Source: Caprimulgus europaeus (taxonomy: Eukaryota > Chordata > Aves > Caprimulgiformes > Caprimulgidae). Taken from it: 64,000 bases of DNA. The stretch spans positions 13,701,834 to 13,765,833 of the forward strand of contig OU015523.1 of assembly GCA_907165065.1 (NCBI GenBank), read 5' to 3'. The translations under genes and the position numbers were made by a program. The notes under the pieces are model-generated. The model was given only the letters and a program-made list of their open reading frames with translations. It was not told where the DNA came from and made no database searches. Each line of letters opens with the position of its first letter. Within the stretch, counting starts at the first letter, position 1. Shown here piece by piece: positions 1 through 11,418 of this stretch.

Positions 1-2159
1 TGGGTATGTGGACATGCTCCACAGAGTGGGTCACAGTTGCCATTGCTGAATTGCTTCTTTTGCCACTGATGCACCTTAAAAAAAGAGTTAAAAAAAAGAA
101 AAAAAAGAAAGAAAGAAAAAAGAGTACCTTAAATCAAGATTTTCTGCTGCTTTGCTCTTCCAAACACCCAGTGTTGGTCCACCTGGGATCACGTCTGTAT
201 GTTGCTGCAGGTACATGAGAGCGTAGTTTGTTGTTCACCCCTGTTACATAGATCTCTCCAACCCTAAGAGAGAAGAAGAGACAGATATTTGCAAATTCAG
301 GTGCAACAGCATTCTTTACAGCTGCTAATACTTTAGATTTAGGTATGACATTTCTTTGATACCTAAATACATCGGTTGAAGCAGATTGCTCGGGGGGCTT
401 GCATGTCTGTGAGGCAGGTATGTCTGAAGCCTTGGTCCATGAACTGAGGGAGGACAGTGTTTATAGCTTGCCTTTTATCTTTTCTGGGCTGCAATTTCAA
501 AGTAATTGCAGTTCTCAGAAATGCATTGGTTGTGAAATGATTGTCTTCAGAAAGGGCTGCCATGACAGTCCTACCTGAAACGTGGGGTAAGCTTGAGGAA
601 AGCTGCTCCCTTCCACCCCAAAATTACCTGCATGCCATGTAAATTTGGGATCTCTTTCTGCTTATTTTTGAAAATTATTTGTCCCTGAAATAAAGAACTG
701 TGAAGCTGAGCTGAGAGAAAGAGTTATTTACACTAAAGGTAGAAAATATCCAGTAACTTATGTTCCCTGCATAGGTAATTTCTGAGACCATCATCGTGGG
801 CATTTAGCATGTTTCCTAAATCACATCCAGATGTTGGTGATTCAACAGGAGTGAAGACAAGTCCTGTTTGTATTTTCCAGACTCTCTTTGGAGTAAGCAT
901 TTCCATGGCATGAGCTGCAACCTGAATAGCACCTTTTGGTGATGGTCACACCAGCTCAGCTGGGCACGGAGAAGGGAGCCTGACCTACCTCCTCGGCGCT
1001 GTTGCACCTTGTAGGGCAGCATTACGTGCACTGCTGCTGCCTTCACTGATGGCACCTACCTAATGGGGACACCAAAAGGGGCTGGACAAATACACCTTGC
1101 AGTACCAAACAGGGTGCTCAGGCTGTTTTGGGAGTCCTCCTACAGAGTATCACATCAGGGTTTGGGGCTATCAGTCCAGCATCTGGTTAAATGGCTTGGT
1201 TACTTTTTGTTTGAAGTGGTATAAATTTGATTAGAGAGCCTGGGTCTGCACTGACAGCTTGGTTAATGGTTTAGAAGTATGTAGAATGGCCATCAAACAT
1301 TACTATGCCTTTTTGAACAAAGACTTGTGTTTCACATCCTATTCCATATAAAGAAAAACTAAGAAAAAGCAGGAAAGTTTACGGATTTCTAGTTAAAGGC
1401 ATTCAGTCATAGTTGTTACAGGAAGGTGTGTAATATATCACCACATAACTCTTTCTCACTGATTGATTATTCCACCTTCAGTCACCAAGTAATGAGGATT
1501 TTCATTCATCTCCATTAAACCCAGAATCATTAATAGTTTCCTAAAAGAGTTCATTGTTCTGAGACCTGCTCTTCTGTCCTGCTTTGGCAACTTTTTCCTT
1601 TCACTTTCCTCAGGTGCCAGGCCCCGATTTAGCAGGCATTTGAACACCTCTTTATGCTTGAGCATACGATTAAGTTTATTCCTGCCCAGCAGTGTCTCTA
1701 AGCACACTCTTAGCTGTGCTCTCCAGTCGCAGTGAAGTAAAGCGAGCAATTAAGCAGGTGCTTTGCTGAAGCAGAGCCTAAATGACTACTTAAGTCCTTT
1801 GTGAGAAGGAGTATAAATCCTCCTTCTGACAGGGGTGGGAGTGGGGATGGCTATGTGTTATTATCATCCTCTTCTTTAAAGCTTGACTTGGTCTTGCAGA
1901 CTGCCAGGGTCCTTCCTCATTCTGGTGGCCAGCTGGTAAGTGGCTGTCACCTCTCCGAGAGCTGCAACCATGTACGAAAAATTCAGATTTACAGCAACAT
2001 GGACAAGATCATCATCCCTTTTATGGAAGTACAAGCTAGTGGCAGGGGAAGGGATCTTGGGAGCTGGCTTGTCTTAACCCAGGTAGGGTGCAGACAACAG
2101 GGCTGCCCTGGTTTGCACCTGCTGAGGATGCGGGGGGAGTGGTGAGGGAGGGAAAGGTT
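1..2159. other. Non-coding single-copy DNA
   Basis: I see no coding exon, RNA gene or recognisable transposable element here. All open frames are short and low in complexity. An A-rich stretch lies near the left edge and is listed separately. A GTAAGT that could serve as a plus-strand splice donor occurs near 1936, but no convincing exon precedes it. Confidence 0.6.
76..123. repeat. A-rich/GAAA simple repeat
   Basis: A run of A and G (A-tracts broken by single G, then GAAA units) with no unique element attached on either side. It could be the remains of a retroposon poly-A tail, but no body is recognisable upstream, so I call it only a simple repeat. Confidence 0.7.
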
Positions 2160-2349
2160 TGCCCCGCTTTCATTTCGTGCCGCACCACCGTCTTCCCGCC
2201 CTTCTGTGGTTGCCACGCCGCTCGCAAAACGAACACTGTCTCTGTTTAATTTTAATGCAGCCCATTAACTAAGCTGCCTCGCTGCACTTTGTCCATCTGG
2301 GTCGCCCCGTGCACGTCAGAGTTTCCCTTTCATATTATTCCCCATCGAT
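2160..2349. promoter_or_regulatory. Conserved-looking regulatory block
   Basis: CpG dinucleotides are concentrated in the left part (around 2163-2235). They sit next to AT-rich homeodomain-type motifs (TTTAATTTTAATG, CCATTAACT) and ATCGATT near 2344. In avian DNA this mix of retained CpGs and TAAT cores in unique sequence is typical of conserved non-coding elements. Conservation itself cannot be seen from one genome, so the call is an inference. Confidence 0.25.
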
Positions 2350-2597
2350 TCAGGAGGCCCTTTTGACTCACACCCCCCTCCCTCCTCTCTCCAGCACATC
2401 AACATTGTGTTGCTCAGCCCCAGAGCACAAGCCATGGCCCTTCCCCGTGTGCACATGGAGATGCTCCAACCTGTGCAAAGATAACTTGCACACATGTTCC
2501 TACCCGCAAAAAAAGCCCTTGCTGCCATAAGAAAGGGAATAAGCACAACAGAGCAAGGGACCACAACTGTAACAGTGCACACTTGTTAACCAGGGGG

Positions 2598-2647
2598 AAA
2601 AAAAAAAAGGGAGGAGGAGGAGGAGGAGCAGGAGGAGATAGAGGAGG
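2598..2647. repeat. A-run followed by (GGA)n
   Basis: About eleven A residues lead directly into roughly twelve GGA/GGAGCA units. The whole stretch is purine on the plus strand, so it could adopt triplex (H-DNA) structures. Confidence 0.8.
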
Positions 2648-2794
2648 ACAGACTTAGCAACAGCAGGGGCTTGGGCGGGAAGGGGGCTGGGGGCGAGGGA
2701 GTCAGCCAGAGAAGCAGGGTACTTCTGCTGAGGCCATCAATTATAGAGCTCGGGGTCTGCTTGTTACCGTTGTTGGCAGTGTGGAAGGTTGGGG

Positions 2795-2854
2795 TTTTCT
2801 TTTTATTTTTATTTTCTTTTTTTTTTCCTTTTTTTTTCCCCTTTTTTTTTTTTT
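2795..2854. repeat. T-rich simple repeat
   Basis: About 60 bases that are nearly all T, with occasional A, C or G. It could be the complement of an old poly-A tail of a minus-strand retrocopy, but nothing recognisable lies to its right. Confidence 0.8.
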
Positions 2855-3314
2855 GTGAGGTCTGGGCTGCAGCTCAGCTGAGGAGGGCTGGGGGCGGGGA
2901 AGGAGGGGTGAATACAGGATTTTGCCCAATCCACTGATTCTCAATGGAGGCTCCAAGCGACACTCAAGGAGCTGCAAGGCAGCACCAGCCTGAAGAAAGG
3001 GAATCTCGGGGGCTGCAGAGGGGAGGTGGGCGATGGTAGGCATCCCTCTCTCCCAGGTGAGCTGGTGTCCAGCCTCTCTCCTCCCCACCCCAGTCCCATT
3101 GCCAGGTCAAACACTGGGGATGCTGTGGAGATTTTGGCTCTCGAGCTCAAGTTGCGTGCTTGTGCAGTGCTTTAAGACTGAAATGGCTAAATAAATCACA
3201 GATCATCGAGTCCAATCATTAACCTCACACTGACAAGTGTAAATAGACTGTGCAGAGCAGACCTTTGGCTGCGGGGATGCTGGTCCATGCCAACTGGGGC
3301 TGTACGTGTAAAGC

Positions 3315-3366
3315 TACACATATACATATGTGTAGAGATATATATGTATATATATACGTACATAAA
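3315..3366. repeat. Alternating TA/CA microsatellite
   Basis: An imperfect run of alternating purine and pyrimidine bases (ACATATACATATG, then TATATATGTATATATATACGTACATA). It is likely length-polymorphic and easily unwound. Confidence 0.75.
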
Positions 3367-3489
3367 AGCCACATTCCCAGGCAGAGTGTGGGCTACAAGG
3401 CTGGCAGCAGCTGCTGTGGCTCTCCAGCCTGGCCCCACATGGTTCCTGCCCCAACCCTGCTGTCCCTGGCTAGGTGATATCATCTCTTC

Positions 3490-3740
3490 CAGGAAAACAT
3501 CTGGTCTTGATTTCAGGCCTGCCGGCAACTGAGCCGCCGCTGCCCTGCTAGGTAATGTGCCCTACGGATTAATTACTTTCACAGTTGAAAATGTGCACCT
3601 TGATTTTCAGTCTGAATTTGTCCAGCCTCAGCTGTCGGCAGCTGGTTCTCATAAATGCCCTTTTCTGCAAGATTAAAGCACCCTTTGATATCAGGAATCT
3701 CTCTCTCCCTTGAAGTGCTTGTAGATCGAATTGTTCCTCA
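3490..3740 (-). mobile_element. Ancient CR1/L3-type LINE 3' fragment
   Basis: The minus strand carries the 3' part of an old CR1/L3-like LINE of the kind common in turtle and crocodile genomes. Read on the plus strand, recognisable antisense landmarks appear in the family's order: an AACATCTGGTCTTGATTTCA-like segment (about 3498), ATTAATTACTTTCAC (3568), AATGTGCACCTTGATTTTCA and GTCTGAATTTGTCCAGC (3590-3626), GCAAGATTAAAGCACCCTTT (3667) and TTGAAGTGCTTGTAGATC. It is strongly diverged, so it is a pre-avian insertion and a dead fragment. I know the family from its general consensus. The edges are approximate. Confidence 0.75.
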
Positions 3741-4967
3741 GACAAACCGGGGAGATCATGCCTTTTTAAATTGCACACTATATGGTGGGCTCTCCAGACT
3801 TCAACGCCTCATCGTGCTGAAACCTGTCCAGATTAAGCCGTGTGCCATTAAATATCCAGTGGCACACCCACCTGTTCCTGCACCCCTCACCTGCAATGCA
3901 GAGGACTGCCCGCCAGCTCAGGATGCTCAACGCCTTCAAGACGGCAAACACGGCTGTGTGCTGGAGGAGCAGAGACTTTGGGAAGACCTGACAGCAATGT
4001 TTGGCCATGGAGAGGCTGATCCTCAAGTGTAAAAGGCTGGATAAAAGGAAATTTGCTGCCATTTTTGCTGCTGAGAAAGTTGTGGCATGCTGAGTGGGTC
4101 ACGGCAGTTGAGGCTGGTCGCTAGTGTGAGGGCGAGTGGGAGATTTCAAACTGACCAGCACATGGTGTACCAAAGGTCTTGGAGAAACAGCCTCATCTCT
4201 TGGATCAAAGACTGTTTAGCCATGGTAGTTTATAGATGGGAAAAAAAAATATTTTGAAGATAAAAATGTCTTTGATTGTTGGTTTGCAATATTTTTTCAG
4301 GTTTTGACTTTTCGTGGCAGTATGGCACAAAAGTGGGAAAGGTTTTTAATGAAGCTTCGAGCTCAGTGTGAAAAATACTTTCTTGCCCAGCTTTGCAGTA
4401 AGCAGATGCCTGTGACAGAGAGGGGACCTTGCAGAAGTTCATCTTGTCTGAAATGAAAAGGAGATCCATGTTGTATCCACATGCTGTTACATGTTGTAGC
4501 TCTGTTTGTTTGTTTGTAAGCTCTGCTGCCCAGTATTGCTCTGCGTTCATTAAGCCCAAGGCTCATGCAGAACAGCACAGTGGTCCCGCCCAGATTTTAA
4601 ACACTTCTTTACTTCTAGTGCTTACATACATGTTCTGGGCTTGTGTCCCCATCCTGTTTCCGAGTCTGATTCTCTTCTCCACAGTTTTGGTGTCAACAGG
4701 GGTAACTCCATCTCATTATAAGAGATTCAGCTGGTGAAGCTGTTGAGTTACAACTGTCTGGGGGATGGCTGGAGGTATCACCTGTGACTGACAGAAATGT
4801 GGTGTTCAAGAGCTGCTAGTCTCTGCTTTTCTTTCTCAGCTGCTGTCAGAACTGAGGTACTTGTATGTCTTTCCACTGCCACATGCATCTCTGCTTGCTG
4901 CTGGAGTACCACTGTCTGTAATGTGTAGTGTAAAATGCTGAGGCACTGCTACTCTACTGTGCTTACT
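3741..4967. other. Non-coding single-copy DNA
   Basis: No recognisable gene or repeat. A 125-residue open frame on the plus strand runs across the old LINE border. It contains LINE-derived sequence at its start and is rejected as a gene. Confidence 0.6.
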
Positions 4968-5042
4968 ACCAGCTGGGGCTATAACCAGCTGAGGTTACAA
5001 CCAGTTGGTGTGGTTACAGTAGCCCTGGTTACAGCAGCTGGA
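4968..5042. repeat. Degenerate tandem array with E-boxes
   Basis: About four diverged 16-19 bp units of the form ACCAGCTG-(A/G)GGYTAYA lie head to tail at about 4968, 4984, 5000 and 5019, ending in GCAGCTGG. Three CAGCTG E-box cores and a CAGTTG variant are spaced at near unit length. This could be a small bHLH-binding cluster or just a decayed minisatellite. Confidence 0.6.
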
Positions 5043-5062
5043 GAATGTGAAATGCTGTAGTT

Positions 5063-5160
5063 GACCAAGTAATTTGCAAAAGGTCACCCAGGATGCCCTG
5101 TGGCAGGGCAGGACCTAAACCCTGCTCTATTGACTCTGCCTCCTCATCCCTGAACCATCT
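5063..5160 (+). mobile_element. MIR/CORE-SINE fragment
   Basis: Matches the MIR body in order: AAGTAATTTGC, AAAGGTCACCCAGG, TGGCAGGGCAGGACCTAAACCC, then ACTCTGCCTCC. In the consensus these are 'aagtgacttgcccaaggtcaca', 'tggcagagctgggattcgaaccc' and the final CT-rich part. It is old and inactive. Confidence 0.7.
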
Positions 5161-6189
5161 CCCAGGTGGAGCCACTCCTCAAGTGCTTCAGATCAGGAAA
5201 AAGAGCTGTCAGGGCAGCCCTTCCTGCTAAACAGCCTTTCTAAAACAAGGCATTTATCTAACTCTTGCAGTTATGTGTTTTAATGTACAGCTACAAGTCT
5301 TATGGTGAAAGCAAGGCAGACCTTTACTCCCCGCCTTTTGAGCCCAGGAAGTAAATCCATAGAGTGTCCCAGGAAGGAGGACCACCACAGTCCAGTCCTA
5401 TGCAGATGGCAAAACTTTTCTCAAAAGCTGGGTTAAAATTTACCTTTCAGAAAGATTTCACTTATTTACAGCCTTGGTGCCATTTCCAATTCTGCCTCTA
5501 TGCAATGCAAACTAAAGCTAATGGTAAAGTCTTTAACCTGCCCAAGCAGGATGAGTGAGGAACTCCATCCCACCAGGGTGCCAACTGATGGGATATTTCC
5601 TTTGGGCCTATATCTCCATCAGCAAAACCAGGGACAGCAGCTGGCTCTTCAGACCTTAAACCTCTTTCTTCCTGTGTGGTGCTCAGTGCTAATAGGAATG
5701 GAAAGGAGAAGAAAGATCTTCTTTCTTGCTTCAAATCCTTCTACCCCACATCCCAGTCTCAGGGGTCCTGTGTGATACGAGACCTGTGTTTTCCTTTCAT
5801 CCCTGCCTGAGAAACTCATGTTTCTGCATTACCATGCAAGATGGAAGAGAGCCAGCATTGCTGTGGGGCTACCTTGGGAGGATTTAATCCCAGAGATCAC
5901 TTTTACCTTTTCCTGACTGTTTCCCCCACATTGTCTGCAGCAGGAAACCTTCCTCAGTTTGTTACCCACTCACTCCTTAAGCTGATGAGCTGGATCTCTT
6001 GACCCTGTCAGTGATGTACTTAGACATGGTGACAAGCACCTCTCACCAGAGGCTGTTTTTGGCAGCCCAGGTATGAGATGCTCTATGGGGTGGGGGATGA
6101 AGGAGGTGTGGAGAGGCAGCTTCTTGTCTCACCCGGTGAAGAGGTGTTAATTAAAGCAGCTATTTTGACTTTTCATGCCTTGACATTCT
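5161..6189. other. Non-coding single-copy DNA
   Basis: I see no gene, repeat or strong regulatory signature in this stretch. Confidence 0.55.
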
Positions 6190-6370
6190 TTGTCAACTTT
6201 TCTACAGCCCAATGAGGCCGCACGTGACCCAAGTGGCCTCCCAGCAAGCGCCGTGTGAGATCCACTCTCCTCGTTGGCCGCTCTTCACCACCCCCCGCTT
6301 CGTCATCGTCTCCTGCCCCCCTTCCGCCTCAGTGCCGCTAATGCATTTCCATTATTTATGAGACATCCCT
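6190..6370. promoter_or_regulatory. Conserved-looking regulatory block
   Basis: A local cluster of CpGs contains a CACGTGAC E-box (6221-6228, USF/MITF/MYC type). It is followed by homeodomain/POU-like AT motifs (GCTAATGCATTTCC, CCATTATTTATGAG). A TTTTCTACAG just upstream looks like a splice acceptor, but no plausible coding exon follows. The regulatory role is inferred. Confidence 0.3.
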
Positions 6371-8393
6371 TGGTGTTTCCAGTTCAGCCTTTCTCATCCT
6401 CTCTCTTACTGCTTTTTGCTTGGTATGTTGAGGTCCATGGTCCAGAAGTCAATATGGTTCAATGCTCAGGTACCAAACACAGATCCCTTCCAACTTCTTC
6501 TTTTCTGGTAAGGTTTGTTTTCAGCCAAGTTTTAAAAGAGCAAAAACCATTGTACATGGTTGTATGAACAAAACAAAAGTGAAAAGTTCTGGATTAATGG
6601 CTGTGGAAACCAGTGACTTCTCAGGTTAGCTGTGAAATGTGTAATGTACCTGCAGCAGTAACGTGGACCAGAATCCTGTCCAAAAGGGGGAAAAGAGAGT
6701 TGATTTTTTCAGGTGCAATACTGTCTTTTTTTGATGGTCTGCCAATGAGGCAGCCAGCTGGTGCCCATCATGATAACAGGCTTTTTCTGCCTTGCTGTGC
6801 CCAAGGAAACAGTGAGAGACATGATCAGTGCATTTTGACAAACCATTGACCATCACCAATTTCTTCCTCAGGATCCAGAGCATTTTGTTCTGAAGCGTTC
6901 TCCTAACGTGAAGAACACTTTATGCTGCAGGACAAGGAGGTTTGAACTCACTGCAGTGAGTTCACTCATTGCAGTGCTGCTCTGTAGGGAAATGATGAGT
7001 ATATTATTCCTTTTTACAAGGCCTGCATTTGCTCGCTGAGAGAGGAGGCCCAGAGGAATGCTTCCTCACCAGACACCATCCAGACCTTAGCTGCATGACC
7101 TTATGGCTCGCAGACAGCAGTTTTACTAGCACATCCAAAATAAACCTATCCTTTGTCCAGATGCAGAAACTGCACGGAGGCTGTTTCATTTAGAAGCCGT
7201 TTCTTGGACAGCTTATTCCTCCAGTGGCCTGGGAAGGCTGTCAGCCTCTCTTGTGAACTATTTACCACCTCTGCCCTTTGTAACACCAAGACTTCTTGCT
7301 GTCATGCTCACTCCCCAGCACCTCCAGGATCAAAATGATAGTGCACACCCAGTTTAAGCCGCACACAACTCCCCCTGCATCACCCGCCAGCCTTCACAGA
7401 TGGCCATGGGTTTTTCCATTCCCAGTGAAGGTTTCTCATTCCCAGTGTAATAGCCCAGAGCTTGTTGTCTAAATCTGATTTTGAGTTAGGCAGGGGTCCA
7501 TAGTTCCATGTCGATGCCAAACTGTGGGTGGGAGCAGAGTGCAGGATTTTTGTTTCCTGGGGACTTGAAATCTCTTCTTACACTGTTTCTGAAAGATTTC
7601 ATCTCTCCAGGAAGAAGTCTCTCGAGATGAGCTGTTTGTGCAAGACTCTGCCGTGTGGGCTTGAGCTGGAGGCTTCAGATGCAGCCAAACCAAAAGATTG
7701 CTCTTTTTCTGAATTGGGTCCAGCCAGGATCCAAACTTCAGGGGAGGATTTCAGTCCAAGAAATTGAATCGGAGCTGCTCTTATCTTCAAGGGTTTCAGA
7801 TGAAAGGGTCATTTTAGTCCAAGAAGGCATGTGAAATGCAGTCACCCTGACTTGGTTTTGCCTCCAGGCAGGAGACAAAGCGATGGGCCAGTAAGTGAAG
7901 CTGCTGGTGGCTTGGGTGGGCGCTTGATGAGCTGACTTGACAAGGGACACACAAACAGCCTATAGCAGAGACAAGGAAACAAATATCTAAATACTGTTTT
8001 GTTATCCCTCTTTGATCCACAAAGATCAAAGTTTGGGTAGGCCAAATCTGCTAGTGTAAAAGCAGCCATACTATCCAAATGTCTAGGAAAGACACAAATA
8101 CAGAGATGGAGTCAGGCGCAAGTGAGCCCCATTTCTGAATGGCTTTTGCGACAGGAGCCAAAGCTGGGGTTCACATCCCATCAAACACATCCTGTTTCAC
8201 ATCACCAAAGCCAAGGCTTGGGATGGATTTTCTTCTATACCCAATATCAGTGCTGAAAGCGTGGGAATTCCTTCTCTTGAAATATATCTTATTTCCACAG
8301 TCTGGCTAAAGAGGTCCCTCACTCCCAAACCATTATATCTTTTGTTTCTTTTCTAAATCTTGTAGCACCAATGTTTGCCGTGAAATCACCGGG
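6371..8393. other. Non-coding single-copy DNA
   Basis: No recognisable gene, RNA gene or interspersed repeat. Short open frames are present on both strands but lack coding character. Confidence 0.55.
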
Positions 8394-9254
8394 TCAGCGT
8401 CCCCCTCCCCATTTTACTCCCCCCTTCTCTGCCAGCGTGCTGCGTTACACTCCAGGTTGCACACGGAGAGATGCTGTGAACGCCTGGCAGCGGCGGCAGC
8501 GGGTAAAACGCCGCCTCGTGAAACCCACACTTGTTTCAGTTGTGTTTTAACCTTGCCCCATCCCTCCCCTTCCAAAAAAGCCAGCCTGGGTGGGAAAGGC
8601 GGGGAGAAATAAGACGTTACGCTTGTCCTGGGGAGCTGAGAGACAGGGGGATTTGTAACTGGAAACCAGGATGGAGTGGGGGGAGAAAGAAAAGCGCAGA
8701 GATATTGATGACCCCCTATCTCGACGGGTCAGCTCTCCCCGGCGCCCCTTTTGCAGCATGTTTCGCATCTCTCAGCACCGTGCATCCCCGAACGTGCATG
8801 TCCCCGCGTGCACGCGCGGGCGGTGGGATTTGGTGGAGGTGGGGGGGCGGTGTGTGCTTAAAAAGCCTCGCTGAGAAAGGTATTTCTTGTGGGGAGAAAG
8901 ACGTGGGGGGGAAGAAAGAGGGCAGGCCCCCTCGCTCCCCACTGAGCCCATTTCTCCTGCTTTGCCGGAGCTGTCAGCCTTGAATCCCGGTGGCGTCCCG
9001 TAACTAATTGACAGCAATGGGGGCCTTTGGGAGCCGAAGAATACGCGTCCTCGCCGGGCGAGCGCTGGAGCAGGGGCTGTGCAGGCAGCTGTGGGGGGAC
9101 ATAAAGGGCGGCTTTTAAAGCCTTTGTGCCTGCCCGCGAGTGCGTGCGTGCGTCTGTGTGTGTGTGTGTGTGGCGGTTTTGTGGCGGAGGTGAGGGGATG
9201 CCGAGCGAGCGGGGTGGTGGGGGGAGAGATGGAAGGAGAAGCTGCTGTGGAGAA
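8394..9254 (+). promoter_or_regulatory. CpG island 1; candidate promoter and first exon
   Basis: CpG frequency rises sharply relative to the flanks (for example around 8461-8520, 8730-8830 and 9000-9250), with GC-box-like and G-rich strings. Near the right end lie a CATAAAGG at 9100 and a TATA-like CTTTTAAAG at 9112-9120. They are followed by a GC-rich stretch that runs into AGAA|GTAAGT, with the donor GT at 9255. A non-coding first exon of roughly 9145-9254, transcribed rightward, would fit. The open frames here (to about 270 residues, minus strand) are low-complexity and use non-ATG starts. The gene is not identified. Confidence 0.45.
9139..9172. repeat. (GT)n microsatellite
   Basis: GTGC units followed by about nine GT units inside the CpG island. 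It is alternating purine/pyrimidine, so Z-DNA-prone, and lies just downstream of the TATA-like motif. Confidence 0.85.
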
Positions 9255-10035
9255 GTAAGTTTCTCCCAAAGAAAAGAAAGGAGGGAAAAAAGAAAAAGCT
9301 GTAAGTGGTGTGAGGAGAGAGGTCCCTGCGTGCTCGAAGGCTGTTGGTGCCACGAGGAGGGAGTGGGGTGGGATTTCGGTGTAATGCCAGTGCCATCGAG
9401 AAACTAGCTCTGTGTTTTCCATCCTGCCCTGGCCTTGATTGTAAAATACGACCTGCTGGCACTGTTGCTGAGCTGCAGTTTGGAGAAACAAAAGCTCCAC
9501 TGTGTTTTTTTCTTGGGCTTGGGAAATGGGCAAAGAAACTCTCCCCTCCCAGGTGTAACCTGGCAGCTTTGTTCCTACTGTCACCTTCCTCCTTCCTGAG
9601 GATGCTCAGGTACTCACCGGAGGAAGGGCTGGATCTTCGCCATTGTCCTGAAGCCAGTTGTACAAACACGTACCAGCACCACAGACAAAATCTTGTCCGA
9701 GAGACGTTTTTATGCTTTTGGCTTGACTCATGCAAAAATGCCTCATTGTCTGTGACATTTGCAGAGACAATCTGTGATAAAAGTATTCGCACATTTACAG
9801 CTGGGAAGAAATAAAAAAACCCTCTTGCATTTCTCCAGGGTCTGTCACTGTGGAATTTAATAACAAAAGCAACCAAACAGGGACAAGTGTAGAAAAAACA
9901 GCTCTGGAGGCAGCTGGGCAAGGGTGCGACTAACAAATATGCCCATTACAATGCTACTGCCAACATGGGACACTTATATTTAAGACCTAATCTGCTTTTA
10001 AGAGAGAAAATTATTATTTGAAAAATGGGGCATCA
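9255..10035. other. Non-coding stretch; possible minus-strand splice donor
   Basis: Unique DNA. If transcription starts in CpG island 1, this would be the start of the first intron. On the minus strand a strong donor consensus (CCG|GTGAGTACC) occurs at 9617 and is discussed among the findings. No coding exon could be established. Confidence 0.5.
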
Positions 10036-10275
10036 GTTCATAGGTTTGAAGGCCAAAAGAGATCATTAGACCAGCCAGCCTGATCTTTTGTGTTATAAAG
10101 ACCCTGGTATGACACCCAATTACCCTTATATTGATCTAAATGACATGTATCTGACCAGTAGCCACTTTTTTCCTTTTTTCTTCTTTTTTCTTTTTTTTTT
10201 TTCCAGAGTCTTTTGTCTCTGGATTTCAAGTAGACCTTACACAAAAAAAGTTTGCCACACTTAAGTAGGTTCTGT
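10036..10275 (-). mobile_element. Ancient CR1/L3-type LINE 3' end
   Basis: Antisense landmarks of the old CR1/L3 3' end appear on the plus strand: CATAGGTTTGAAGGCCAAAAGAGATCATTAGA-like sequence at 10040-10070, a segment resembling 'cctgtataacacaggccat' about 10080-10110, then GGATTTCAAG (about 10221). It is interrupted by a T-rich expansion at 10165-10204. This is the same family as the 3.5-kb copy but covers the more 3' part. It is heavily decayed. Confidence 0.55.
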
Positions 10276-10540
10276 ATTTTTGCCACCTCCTATGCATGGT
10301 TATAAAGCATGGAAGTCCCAATCTTCACAGGTTTGCTTGCTGAGAAAGGCTAATTGCCCCACCAGACTAATAGAGAGAGTTACCAAGCTATCTCCAAGTT
10401 CAAGTCCAGAGGAAGTAACCCCATCCTCCGTACTGCTCACATCATGGGCAAAGCAGTGAGTCCTCATGCTTTCTGTTGCCTGAGAGCTTTACATGACTGC
10501 AAAGGGGATCTGGCTTTCCTGGAGACAATAAACAGGTTTT

Positions 10541-10732
10541 TCATAGAATCACAGAATCATTAAGGTTGGAAAAGACCTCCAAGATCACCCAGTCCAACCA
10601 TGAACTCATCACCACAATGCCCACAAAACCATATCCCTGAGTGCTACAACTACACCTTTCTTGAACACCTCCAGGGATGGTGACTCCACCACTTCCCTGG
10701 GCAGCCTGTTCCAACATCTGACCACTCTTTTG
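10541..10732 (-). mobile_element. CR1 LINE, 5'-truncated
   Basis: It begins on the plus strand with the reverse complement of the CR1 3' terminus (TCATAGAATCACAGAATCAT), then AAGGTTGGAAAAGACCTCCA and AGATCACCCAGTCCAACC. It continues through ACACCTCCAGGGATGGTGAC and CCTGGGCAGCCTGTTCCAA. The intact 3' end and missing 5' part are the usual form of CR1 insertions. This is an avian-lineage subfamily copy with no coding capacity. Confidence 0.9.
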
Positions 10733-11418
10733 GATTTTGCTTAAGTCATTGTGGCAATCCAGGTGCTGTGCAGAGAGTGTGTGTTAAGGTTTCTCCATTA
10801 ATCCAGAGTAGGCATTTTAAGTAGAGAGAGCAGGGCGAGCCCTGGGCAGGTAGTTGGACTGAGGGGCATAGCTCAGAGCAGCCAGCCCCCCCAGTATCCA
10901 TCCTGTACCTCTGCTGCTGTGCATTAATGCTATTAGAAGGCAGATGATCAGTTTGTACCATTAAAAAGGGAGGACGCCTTATCTAACAGATCCTGCCACT
11001 TTGAAAAAGTTCCTCATGTTTTGTTTTTTTGGGTTTTTTTTAAAAAAAGTAGAGAAAGGCATAAAAAAGTATACTCATTTATTAATATTTTTGAAATACC
11101 TTTTTCTGGTTTGTTTTTAATTAGGTGGATGATGATGTTGCTTTCTCCATGCCCCAAACACCCACAGACAGCTCTACCCAAGCTCTGAACGGTGACGCTT
11201 GGTCCATCTAGCAACCGCCGGCTTTGGCCCCAGCTCCCAATGAGCTCAGGAAAACGATTGACTCAGCTTAAAAGGGAACACGACCTTAGTCTGTCCTGGA
11301 CAATGGTTCAGAAATGCCTGCCTGGCCCAGGCTGCAGCGACCTGGTGCCACTTGTGACAGTTACACCGCAAGCCCTGGGCAGCACCAACCATCTTTAAGC
11401 TCCATGTTTGTAGTGCGG

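Larger units (their letters stand above)
2350..3489. other. Non-coding stretch with simple repeats
   Basis: It holds an A-run followed by a GGA repeat, a long T-rich tract and an alternating AT tract, all listed separately. The rest is unique DNA with no recognisable gene. Confidence 0.6.

Noticed and set aside
3655-4032. 125-residue plus-strand open frame
   Set aside because: Its first part reads antisense through an ancient CR1/L3 fragment; the rest has no recognisable family.
8772-9936. Minus-strand open frames of about 270 residues across CpG island 1
   Set aside because: They overlap in two frames, do not show a known domain, and arise from GC-rich DNA with few stop codons; the translations are proline/serine/histidine-rich and low in complexity.
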